The notes beneath the pieces are model-generated. The model was not told where the DNA came from. It ran no database searches and was given only the letters and a program-made list of their open reading frames with translations. This document shows positions 1 through 6,842 of a stretch of DNA of 53,274 nucleotides, piece by piece (position 1 is the first letter of the stretch; each line of letters begins with the position of its first letter). The position numbers were made by a program, and so were the translations under genes. Source of the stretch: Pseudomonadota bacterium (GTDB taxonomy: Bacteria > Desulfobacterota > Desulfovibrionia > Desulfovibrionales > Desulfomicrobiaceae); the NCBI GenBank assembly GCA_030529235.1, contig JAUMXF010000001.1, positions 8,809 to 62,082 of the forward strand, written 5' to 3'.

Positions 1-93
1 GATGCCGAGCCCGCCGATTCCCGCCACGCCTTTGCCGCGCACGCCGCGCCGGTCTTCCACCCGCAAACTGTCTTCTCTTCCCTGCCAGCGCAT
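1..93 (-). CDS. ypfJ: Neutral zinc metallopeptidase, YpfJ-like (5' end only)
   Basis: Partial gene running off the left edge; only 31 codons are visible. The reverse-strand frame opens with ATG at 93 after a GGAGGG ribosome-binding site and reads MRWQGREDSLRVEDRRGVRG, then a glycine-rich stretch (VAGIGGLGI). From memory, this start (MRW-GR--S-NVEDRRG followed by Gly-rich sequence) is typical of the YpfJ/KPN_02809 family, which carry an HExxH zinc site further on and are membrane anchored. Neither the anchor nor the zinc site is in the window. The call rests on the N-terminal signature alone. Confidence 0.6.
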   Translation of the reverse strand, partial: MRWQGREDSLRVEDRRGVRGKGVAGIGGLGI

Positions 94-232
94 GATCCCT
101 CCGGGGTTGCCGGTCGCGCCCGCCAGTGCATTTCTGGAGGGGGCCGGAATTCAAAGATGAAAAATGGCGATCCCTTGATAGCAAGAAAACGGTGCGCGTA
201 TCAATCCAAAGTATGGCTCTTCCGGACATGGC

Positions 233-264
233 AAAAAAATCCCCCGCCAACAAGGACGGGGGAT
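233..264 (-). terminator. Intrinsic terminator of the frd-fum-mae operon
   Basis: Inverted repeat ATCCCCCG (239-246) / CGGGGGAT (257-264) with a 10-base loop. On the minus strand it is followed at once by seven T (239-233). It begins 28 bases past the maeB stop codon, where the frdC-to-maeB transcript should end. Confidence 0.85.
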
Positions 265-292
265 AGGCTTACGCGGATTTTGAGCTGAACGG

Positions 293-1615
293 TCAGAATA
301 TCTGCGGATACATCTGCACGAAGGCGTCCAGACGTTTGCGGGAGGCTTCGATGCGCTTGCGCAGCAAGGCCCGGTAGGCGTCCATGTCGGCTATGGACTT
401 TCTGGCCACGCCGGTTTTCATGGCCGCCTCGGCCACGGCGGCGGACTCGAACTCGATGAGGCGCAGATCCACGGGCTTGGGAATGATGTAATCCGGCCCG
501 AATTCCATTTTGTCCGCATTATAGGCTTTGAGCACGTAGTCCGGCACGGGTTCCTTGGCCAGCCGGGCCAGGGCCTTGGCCGCGGCCAGTTTCATTTCCT
601 CGTTGATTTCCGTGGCCATGACATCCAGCGCGCCCCGGAAAATGAAGGGAAACCCCAGCACGTTGTTGATCTGATTGGGAAAGTCCGAACGGCCCGTGCC
701 GATGATGGCGTCGGGTCGTACGGCCTTGGCGTCGGTGTAGGAAATTTCCGGCACCGGGTTGGCGCAGGCGAAAATGATCGGGTCCTTGGCCATGCTCTTG
801 ACCATGTCCTGCGTGACCAGTCCGGCCGTGGACAATCCCAGAAACAGATCCGCGCCCTTCATGGCCTCGGCCAGTGAAGCGTAGGCTTTCTGCGTGGCGA
901 ATTCGCGTTTCTGGTCGCTCAAATCCGTGCGGCCGGCGTGGATATGACCTTTGGAATCGAACATGGCGATGTTTTCCAGACGCATCCCCAGCGCCATGTA
1001 CAGCCGGGTGCAGGACACGGCCGCCGCGCCCGCGCCGGACACGACCATGCGCAGATCGCCGATCTTCTTGCCGGTGATGTCCAGAGCGTTAAGGAGCCCC
1101 GCAGCGGAAATGATGGCCGTGCCGTGCTGGTCGTCGTGAAAGACCGGAATGCCCATCTCCTTTTTCAGCTTGTCTTCGATGTAAAAGCATTCCGGAGCCT
1201 TGATGTCTTCCAGGTTGATGCCGCCAAAGGTCGGCTCCAGAGCCTTGACGATCTCGCACAGCTTGTCCGGATCAGTCACGTTCAGGTTGATGTCGTACAC
1301 GTCCACATCGGCGAAAATCTTGAACAGCAGGCCCTTTCCTTCCATGACCGGCTTGCTGGCGTAAGCTCCGATGTTCCCCAGGCCGAGCACGGCCGTGCCG
1401 TTGGAAACCACGGCCACCAGATTGCCCCGGCCCGTGTATTTGTAGGAAAGCTCCTTGTCCCCGGCGATTTCCATGCAGGCTTCGGCCACGCCGGGACTGT
1501 AGGCCATGGTCAGGTGCTTCTGGGTGGAATAGGGTTTGACCGGCACCACTTCCACTTTTCCGGGCCTGACTTCGGAATGGTAATCCAGGGCCTCCTGTTT
1601 GGTGTAAAGCGCCAT
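293..1615 (-). CDS. maeB: NAD(P)-dependent malic enzyme
   Basis: Oxidative decarboxylation of malate to pyruvate and CO2, or the reverse. The 440-residue protein has the malic-enzyme N-terminal core (YSPGVAEAC near residue 40), the conserved [12 protein letters not shown] segment near 73-84, a catalytic-lysine region ([12 protein letters not shown]) and [11 protein letters not shown] Rossmann NAD(P) domain follows (VVSGAGAAA). It is the short form, without the C-terminal phosphotransacetylase-like domain of E. coli MaeB. The ATG at 1615 follows a strong AGGAGG. It is the last gene of the frdCAB-fumAB run, 90 bases after fumB, so malate made by fumarase can be passed straight to pyruvate. Cofactor preference (NAD or NADP) cannot be read with confidence. 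Confidence 0.93.
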   Translation of the reverse strand: MALYTKQEALDYHSEVRPGKVEVVPVKPYSTQKHLTMAYSPGVAEACMEIAGDKELSYKYTGRGNLVAVVSNGTAVLGLGNIGAYASKPVMEGKGLLFKIFADVDVYDINLNVTDPDKLCEIVKALEPTFGGINLEDIKAPECFYIEDKLKKEMGIPVFHDDQHGTAIISAAGLLNALDITGKKIGDLRMVVSGAGAAAVSCTRLYMALGMRLENIAMFDSKGHIHAGRTDLSDQKREFATQKAYASLAEAMKGADLFLGLSTAGLVTQDMVKSMAKDPIIFACANPVPEISYTDAKAVRPDAIIGTGRSDFPNQINNVLGFPFIFRGALDVMATEINEEMKLAAAKALARLAKEPVPDYVLKAYNADKMEFGPDYIIPKPVDLRLIEFESAAVAEAAMKTGVARKSIADMDAYRALLRKRIEASRKRLDAFVQMYPQIF

Positions 1616-1705
1616 GTGTTCCTCCTGTGATTGGTTCTCGTGTTGCGGCGTGGTTTCCGCGTCGCCGGACTTCGAAAAGTGGAAGGGAGCCTCGCGGCCC
1701 CTCCC

Positions 1706-2263
1706 CTATTCCAGACCGGCGGCCGCGCGGTCGGGCTGCACATACAGCTCGCCGCCGTAACAGTCGTTTATGACCAGAAGCGGAAAATCCTCCACCGTCA
1801 GTTCCCGCACCGCCTCGGGCCCCAGTTCCTCGAAAGCGATGACCCTGGCCGAAGTGATGCATTTGGAGAGCAGCGCCCCGGCCCCGCCCGTGGCCCCGAA
1901 ATACACGGCTTTGTGATCTTTCAGGGCCTGACGCACGGCGTCGTTTCTGCGGCCTTTGCCCACGGAAGCCTTGCAGCCCAGAGCGTGCAGACGCGGAGCA
2001 TAGCTGTCCATACGGTAGCTGGTGGTGGGACCGGCCGAGCCGATGGGCCGGCCCGGAGGCGCGGGGCTCGGCCCTACATAGTAAATGACCGACCCCTTGA
2101 GATCGAAGGGCAGAGCTTCGCCCTTGTCCAGCAGATCGCACAGGCGTTTGTGGGCCGCGTCACGGGCCGTATAGATGGTGCCGGTCAGGCGGACCACGTC
2201 CCCGGCCTTGAGCTGGAGAATGTCCTCATCCCGCAGCGGCGTGTTGAAAGAATGTTCAGCCAT
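1706..2263 (-). CDS. fumB: Class I fumarate hydratase, beta subunit
   Basis: C-terminal half of the oxygen-sensitive [4Fe-4S] fumarase; with the alpha subunit it interconverts fumarate and malate. About 185 residues. The GPTTSYRMDSYAPRLHALG and GKGRRNDAV segments are typical of the beta domain. The start is ATG at 2263, which overlaps the alpha-subunit stop (ATGA) and has AGGAGGTGG in front; an upstream frame extension to 2299 lies inside the alpha gene and is rejected. Two-gene class I fumarases are common in anaerobes. The symbol is descriptive and does not refer to E. coli FumB. Confidence 0.92.
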   Translation of the reverse strand: MAEHSFNTPLRDEDILQLKAGDVVRLTGTIYTARDAAHKRLCDLLDKGEALPFDLKGSVIYYVGPSPAPPGRPIGSAGPTTSYRMDSYAPRLHALGCKASVGKGRRNDAVRQALKDHKAVYFGATGGAGALLSKCITSARVIAFEELGPEAVRELTVEDFPLLVINDCYGGELYVQPDRAAAGLE

Positions 2264-3102
2264 CAGAGTTCCACCTCCTGATGCCGGGACGAATGGCACT
2301 GGATGTTCACGGCCAGAGGGAGACTGGCGATGTGGCAGGGGCTCATGGCGATTTTCACGTCAAGGGTGGTGGTCCTGCCGCCCAGGCCCATGGGGCCTAT
2401 GCCCAGCTTGTTCAGGTCCGCCAGCAGTTCCTTTTCCATGGCGTGCAGCCTGGGGTCCGGATTGGTGTCGCCGAGTTTCCGCATAAGCGCCTTTTTGGCC
2501 AGAATGGGCGCGTAGTCGAAGGTTCCGCCCACGCCGATGCCCACCACCGTGGGCGGGCAGGGATTGGGCCCGGCTTCGGCCACGCGCTCCAGCACGAACT
2601 TCCTGATGCCCGGCCAGCCCTGAGCCGGAGCCAGCATGGTCACGCGGGACATGTTTTCGCTGCCCCCGCCCTTGGCCATGAAGGCGATTTTCAGCCTGTC
2701 TCCCGGCACGATGTCGAAGTGGATGACGGCCGGAGTGTTGTCCCTGGTGTTGGCCCGGGTCAGCGGATCGCAGACGGATTTGCGCAGGAAGCCTTCGGTG
2801 TAGCCCTTGCGCACGCCCTCGTTGATGGCCTCGCGCAGGTTCATGCCCTCCACCCGCAGATCCTCGCCCACATCCACGAAGAACACCGCCAGACCCGTGT
2901 CCTGACACAGAGGCAGGCCGGTTTCCTCGGCCAGCTGGTAGTTTTCGGTCAGCTGCCGGAAAACCTCTCTGGCCGCAGGAGTGTCTTCCCCGGCCGCACA
3001 CTGCGCGAACCGCTCCCGGACGTCCTCAGGCAGATAGCGGTTCGCGTCCACGCACATTCTGGCCACAGCATCGACAACGTCATCAGCGTTGAGCGTGCGC
3101 AC
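2263..3102 (-). CDS. fumA: Class I fumarate hydratase, alpha subunit
   Basis: Iron-sulfur-carrying N-terminal half of class I fumarase, 279 residues. It contains LPLCQDTGLAVFFVDVG (near 80-96), the segment GGGSENMSRVTML, and NPCPPTVVGIGVGGTFD, whose cysteines with the earlier C in LCQDTG are the family's cluster ligands. The start is GTG at 3102, preceded by AGGAGGTGACCC; no ATG fits better. It lies 3 bases after the frdB stop and overlaps fumB by 4 bases, so the subunits are translationally coupled. It hydrates the fumarate made or used by the neighbouring Frd complex. Confidence 0.93.
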   Translation of the reverse strand: MRTLNADDVVDAVARMCVDANRYLPEDVRERFAQCAAGEDTPAAREVFRQLTENYQLAEETGLPLCQDTGLAVFFVDVGEDLRVEGMNLREAINEGVRKGYTEGFLRKSVCDPLTRANTRDNTPAVIHFDIVPGDRLKIAFMAKGGGSENMSRVTMLAPAQGWPGIRKFVLERVAEAGPNPCPPTVVGIGVGGTFDYAPILAKKALMRKLGDTNPDPRLHAMEKELLADLNKLGIGPMGLGGRTTTLDVKIAMSPCHIASLPLAVNIQCHSSRHQEVEL

Positions 3103-3105
3103 GGG

Positions 3106-3843
3106 TCACCTCCTGAAGATCTGCTTGAGGGCGGTGATGCCCATCTTCCGCCGCAAAAATCCCAGCTGGTTCTGAAGCGGCAGCTTCTTGGGACAGACAT
3201 CCTCACAGGCGAGCAGACCCATGCAGCCGAAAATGCCGTAGTCATTGCCGATGATCTCGAAGTACTCCCTGTCCGTACGCTGATCGCGGGGATCGATCAC
3301 AAACCGGGCCACGCGGTTCAGCGAGGCCGCGCCCAGAAAGTCGTCGCGCATCCTCGCCGTGCCGCAGGCCGCGATGCAACAGCCGCATTCGACACAGCGT
3401 TCCAGTTCGTAGATCTGCTCGGCCACGGCGTTGTCCATGCGCTCCTCTTCCTTGGTCGGATCGAAAACCTTGTTGGTATGAATCCAGGATTCGGTCTTCT
3501 GATACATCTCGCGGAACCACACGCCGGTGTCCACGGACAGATCGCCGATGAGCTTGAACACGGGCAGGGGCAGAAGAGTGATCTGCTCCGGCAGATCCGC
3601 GGTTTTGGTCTGGCAGGCAAGGCCCGGACGGCCGTTTATGACCATGGCGCAGGATCCGCAGATGCCGGCGCGGCAGCAGAAGTCGAAGATAAGACCGGGG
3701 TCCTGTTCCTCCCGCAGACGGTTCAGAACGATGAACAGGGTCATGTTGGCCGTTTCCTCCAGCACAAAGCTCTGCATGTGCGGAGTGCTGCCTTTTTCCT
3801 CAGGATTGTAGCGGAATATCTCGAATTGCAGCAGTCGTCCCAT
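3106..3843 (-). CDS. frdB: Fumarate reductase/succinate dehydrogenase iron-sulfur subunit
   Basis: Electron-transfer subunit that links the flavoprotein to the membrane haems; 245 residues. Three cluster motifs are visible. CCRAGICGSC plus a distal C (GLAC) binds [2Fe-2S] near residues 57-78. CVECGCCIAACG (about 148-159) and CMGLLACEDVCPKKLPL (about 208-224) hold the [4Fe-4S] and [3Fe-4S] centres. The length and spacing fit the Wolinella/Desulfovibrio quinol:fumarate reductase. ATG at 3843 follows GAGGTG. It sits between frdA (15-base gap) and fumA (3-base gap). Confidence 0.93.
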   Translation of the reverse strand: MGRLLQFEIFRYNPEEKGSTPHMQSFVLEETANMTLFIVLNRLREEQDPGLIFDFCCRAGICGSCAMVINGRPGLACQTKTADLPEQITLLPLPVFKLIGDLSVDTGVWFREMYQKTESWIHTNKVFDPTKEEERMDNAVAEQIYELERCVECGCCIAACGTARMRDDFLGAASLNRVARFVIDPRDQRTDREYFEIIGNDYGIFGCMGLLACEDVCPKKLPLQNQLGFLRRKMGITALKQIFRR

Positions 3844-3858
3844 GTTGGTGCACCTCGT

Positions 3859-5721
3859 TTATTTGGCGTTGCGCTGGATGGTCTTGGCTTCGATTTCCTT
3901 GGGGTCGGCATGAATGATCTTGCCGCCGCCATAGCCGCGTTCTCCCGGCGGAATCTCATAGACGGGCGTGGCGTCCTCGTACTTGAGATCGGGCAGCACC
4001 GCGCCTTCGGGCCAGTAGGCCAGGGTGCGGTTCAGCCATTCCTTGTCGTTTCTGGCCGGATAGTCCTCGCGGTTGTGACTGCCGCGGCTTTCCCGGCGTT
4101 CCAGCGCCGCCTTGGCGATGCACAGGGCCAGACGGACCTGGCCGCGCAGTTTCAAAGCGGCGGCCAGTTCATGATTGGCGCCCGCGCCGCTGGAAACCAG
4201 CCCGACTTTCTCGGAGCGCTCCAGTATGCCCTGAAGCGTCTCCACGCACGCGGTCAGGTCCGTTTCATTGCGGAACACGAAGCAGCCTTTCATCAGCGCT
4301 TCCTGCATTTCGGCGCGCACCTTGTAGACGTTCTCGCGGCCCCATTTTCCGGCCACCAGACCGTCGATGCGCTCCCGCTGCCGCTTGGCCTCGGCCTTGA
4401 CGGCCGCCGTGCTGAAGACCGTCTCGTACCCTTTGAGGAACTCCACGATCTTGGTTCCGATGATGCCGCCGGCCACCACGGTTTCGGCCAGAGAGTTGCC
4501 GCCCAGCCGGTTGAAGCCGTGCATGTCCCAGCACGCGGCCTCCCCGGCCGAGAACAGGCCTTTCAGGCCGTAGGCCGCGCCGTCCTTGTTGGTGCGGATG
4601 CCCGCCATGGTGTAGTGCTGGGTGGGCCGCACCGGAATGAGCTGGGTGCGCGGGTCGATGCCCAGAAAATGACGGCAGATTTCATCCACTTCGCGCAGCT
4701 TGGTGGAAATGTGCCGGTCGCCCAGATGGCGGATATCCAGCCACAGGTGCTCTCCGTAGGCCGACTGCACACCCTTGCCCGCGCGCATGTGCTCGGTCAT
4801 GCGCCGGGCGACCACGTCGCGGGAGGCCAGCTCGGCCTTTTCCGGCTCGTAGATGTGCATGAAGCGTTCTTCGTTCACGTCCAGCAGCGTGCCGCCGTCG
4901 CCGCGGCATCCTTCGGTGACCAGGATGTCCGTGGGCACGATGCCCGTGGGATGGAACTGGATGGATTCCGGATTGCCGATGGGAACCAGACCCGTGTCCT
5001 GCGCGATGACATGTCCGCCGCCGTCGCAGATGACCGCGTTGGTCGTGGCCTTGTAGATGCGGCCGAAGCCGCCGGTACAGATCACCGTGGCCTTGGCCAG
5101 GAAGATTTCCAGCACACCCGTGCGCAGACAGCGCACGACGGCTCCCATGCATTTCTCTCCGTCGTGAATGAGAGAAATGGCCTCCTTGCGGTCCAGAACA
5201 TCAATGCCCAGCTGGGCGCACTTGTTGTCCATGGTGCACATGACCGCGTGCCCCGTGCCGTCGGAGGTGTAACAGGTCCGCCATTTGGCCGTGCCGCCGA
5301 AAGAACGGGCGGTGATCAGCCCCTCTTTCTCGGGCTTTTCGAATTTTTCGAATTTTTCCCCGCCCTTGAAGTAAAAAGACGATCCCGGCACCACACGGTT
5401 CCACGGCACGCCCCAATGGGCCAGACGGCGCATCTCGATGGGCGCGGCGTCGGCGAACAGCCGGGCCACTTCCTGGTCACAGCCCCAGTCGGAGCCTTTG
5501 ACCGTGTCGGCGAAATGCACGTCCACATTGTCGCCCTCGCCCATGGCACAGTTGCCCAGAGCGGCCTGCATGCCGCCCTGAGCGGCGGAGGAGTGGGAAC
5601 GCCTGGCCGGCACGATGGACAGACAGGTGACGCTGAAACCGGCCTCGGCCGCTTCCACGGCCACGCGTTCGCCCGAGAGTCCGGCGCCGATGACCAGCAG
5701 ATCAGAAGTATGGGTATACAT
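3859..5721 (-). CDS. frdA: Fumarate reductase/succinate dehydrogenase flavoprotein subunit
   Basis: Catalytic subunit, 620 residues, cytoplasmic face of the membrane. The dinucleotide fold GAGLSG (12-17) is followed by RRSHSSAAQGG, where His43 is the expected covalent FAD attachment site (the same number as in Wolinella, from memory). The substrate region contains IQFHPTGIVPTDILVTEGCR with downstream GDGG, and PTQHYTMAGIRTN. The tail GERGYGGGKIIHADPKEIEAK is long, as in the dihaem-cytochrome-b type. ATG at 5721 follows GGGAG. Whether the complex runs as fumarate reductase or succinate dehydrogenase in vivo cannot be read from this subunit. Confidence 0.94.
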   Translation of the reverse strand: MYTHTSDLLVIGAGLSGERVAVEAAEAGFSVTCLSIVPARRSHSSAAQGGMQAALGNCAMGEGDNVDVHFADTVKGSDWGCDQEVARLFADAAPIEMRRLAHWGVPWNRVVPGSSFYFKGGEKFEKFEKPEKEGLITARSFGGTAKWRTCYTSDGTGHAVMCTMDNKCAQLGIDVLDRKEAISLIHDGEKCMGAVVRCLRTGVLEIFLAKATVICTGGFGRIYKATTNAVICDGGGHVIAQDTGLVPIGNPESIQFHPTGIVPTDILVTEGCRGDGGTLLDVNEERFMHIYEPEKAELASRDVVARRMTEHMRAGKGVQSAYGEHLWLDIRHLGDRHISTKLREVDEICRHFLGIDPRTQLIPVRPTQHYTMAGIRTNKDGAAYGLKGLFSAGEAACWDMHGFNRLGGNSLAETVVAGGIIGTKIVEFLKGYETVFSTAAVKAEAKRQRERIDGLVAGKWGRENVYKVRAEMQEALMKGCFVFRNETDLTACVETLQGILERSEKVGLVSSGAGANHELAAALKLRGQVRLALCIAKAALERRESRGSHNREDYPARNDKEWLNRTLAYWPEGAVLPDLKYEDATPVYEIPPGERGYGGGKIIHADPKEIEAKTIQRNAK

Positions 5722-5736
5722 GACAGCTCCCTGAAA

Positions 5737-6387
5737 TTAGACGGTCATAGTGGCGTAGCGGGCCAGGGCGACAAGGGCCAGAACGGTGACGCAGCAGAAG
5801 ATGACAGTCAGGATCTTCACCGCCTTGGGCCGCAGGGCGTCGGTGATGAAGCCCCACTTCACGCCGATGCGGTACACGCCGATGAAGACATGCAGTTGTA
5901 CCAGCGGCACCAGCACCAAGTAGAAAAGCGTCCAGCCGCCGCTTTGCACGCGGGCCGTGGAGGTGACCGCCAGAATGGCGCCGTCGTTGATGTTGGTCCA
6001 CATGTGGATGGCGCCCAGAACGAGGATGATCATGGCCGACACGGCCTGCACGACCCAGAGCCACGTGTCGCGGTGATGCAGGAGTTTCGCGTCGCGCCAG
6101 ATGGCGAGCTGCCCCTCGCTTCTGAAAGGAATCTTGCGCGCGGCGACGACAAAGTGGGTGAAGAAAAGAATGGGCACGAAGAAGTGGGCCAAAGTGTCCA
6201 GATGCAGGGTTTCCAGAAAACCCGCGACGCCGTCCAGAGCTTCCGCCCCGAATATGATGGACGAGGTAAGCAGGGTGTGGAAGGCCATGAACAGGACCAG
6301 ACCGAGACCCGTGAGCATCTGGACCCAGTCGAGGTATGCGTCCCGCCGTCCGGGGCACGTGGCGAACAAACTGGCGTCAACGGACAT
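5737..6387 (-). CDS. frdC: Fumarate reductase dihaem cytochrome b subunit
   Basis: Membrane anchor, 216 residues, about five transmembrane helices, with quinone and two b haems. The four haem-ligand histidines are readable: H37 (MAFHTLL), H78 (FFTHFVV), H128 (GAIHMW) and H166 (VQLHVF). Their spacing matches Wolinella FrdC H44/H93/H143/H182. Gln164 occupies the place of Wolinella Glu180, two residues before the last histidine. The start is ATG at 6387 with AGGAG (TGGAGGAGAAGAC); the frame stays open upstream, but that part overlaps an inverted repeat and lacks a ribosome-binding site. First gene of the operon frdC-A-B-fumA-B-maeB. Confidence 0.92.
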   Translation of the reverse strand: MSVDASLFATCPGRRDAYLDWVQMLTGLGLVLFMAFHTLLTSSIIFGAEALDGVAGFLETLHLDTLAHFFVPILFFTHFVVAARKIPFRSEGQLAIWRDAKLLHHRDTWLWVVQAVSAMIILVLGAIHMWTNINDGAILAVTSTARVQSGGWTLFYLVLVPLVQLHVFIGVYRIGVKWGFITDALRPKAVKILTVIFCCVTVLALVALARYATMTV

Positions 6388-6442
6388 GTCTTCTCCTCCA
6401 TCTGTCTTGCGGACCGTTCCCGGCCCTGGGTTAAACGGCCTG

Positions 6443-6465
6443 ATGTGTATCTCATCGATACACAT
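6443..6465. promoter_or_regulatory. Perfect 9-bp inverted repeat, candidate operator of the frd operon
   Basis: ATGTGTATC (6443-6451) and GATACACAT (6457-6465) are exact reverse complements separated by five bases. The centre is about 67 bases upstream of the frdC ATG and about 25 bases downstream of the start point predicted from the promoter at 6487-6515. That position suits a repressor. There is no T tract, so a terminator is unlikely. I do not recognise the regulator; the GT...AC core would fit a GntR- or TetR-like dimer. Confidence 0.6.
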
Positions 6466-6486
6466 ACCTGTTATTTTTCGAGCTAA

Positions 6487-6515
6487 AGGATAATCGATTC
6501 AATTTTTCCGGTCAA
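6487..6515 (-). promoter_or_regulatory. Candidate sigma-70 promoter for frdC
   Basis: Minus strand: TTGACC (-35, 6515-6510), 17-base spacer, TATCCT (-10, 6492-6487). The predicted start near 6480 gives a leader of roughly 90 bases that contains the inverted repeat at 6443-6465. Confidence 0.6.
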
Positions 6516-6842
6516 TTGGAGGACGGAAAAACAGAAGCAGCCCCAAAAATGTAAGACAGCAAAACACACACGGATGGAGATCGGATGTTCCCGGCGGAGA
6601 AAGTCTGCCAAGACTTGGAAGGATACACGCATGAAGCAGCCCGGAACAGAGCCGGCCGGCCCCCGGTCGCCCCATACGAAGTTGTACAAAAATCTGCGCT
6701 CTGAATATTTCCGGGCAAAGGATGACGTATGATTTTCAGAGCGGCGTCAGACATCCGCTCAGAAATTTCCACATGCTCCGAAGTTTTCTATTGAGAGCTT
6801 CGTGTCCGGTTCAGACATGATTCCGTACGGCCCGCGAAGTCT

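Larger units (their letters stand above)
6388..6842. other. Intergenic region between rnr-like gene and frdC
   Basis: A 455-base gap between the end of the RNase gene and the start of frdC, both on the minus strand. The 130 bases next to frdC hold the promoter and inverted repeat listed separately. In the rest (about 6520-6842) I see no convincing gene: two short overlapping reverse frames (6483-6689 and 6512-6772) lack ribosome-binding sites and recognisable content. No clear terminator for the RNase gene is visible. Confidence 0.6.

Noticed and set aside
2281-6486. A 1401-codon open frame on the plus strand opposite frdCAB-fumA
   Set aside because: It lies antisense to strongly supported genes. 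Its product has no recognisable domain, and long antisense frames arise from high-GC third codon positions.
6483-6772. Two short reverse frames upstream of frdC
   Set aside because: They overlap each other and the promoter, lack ribosome-binding sites and have no gene-like composition.
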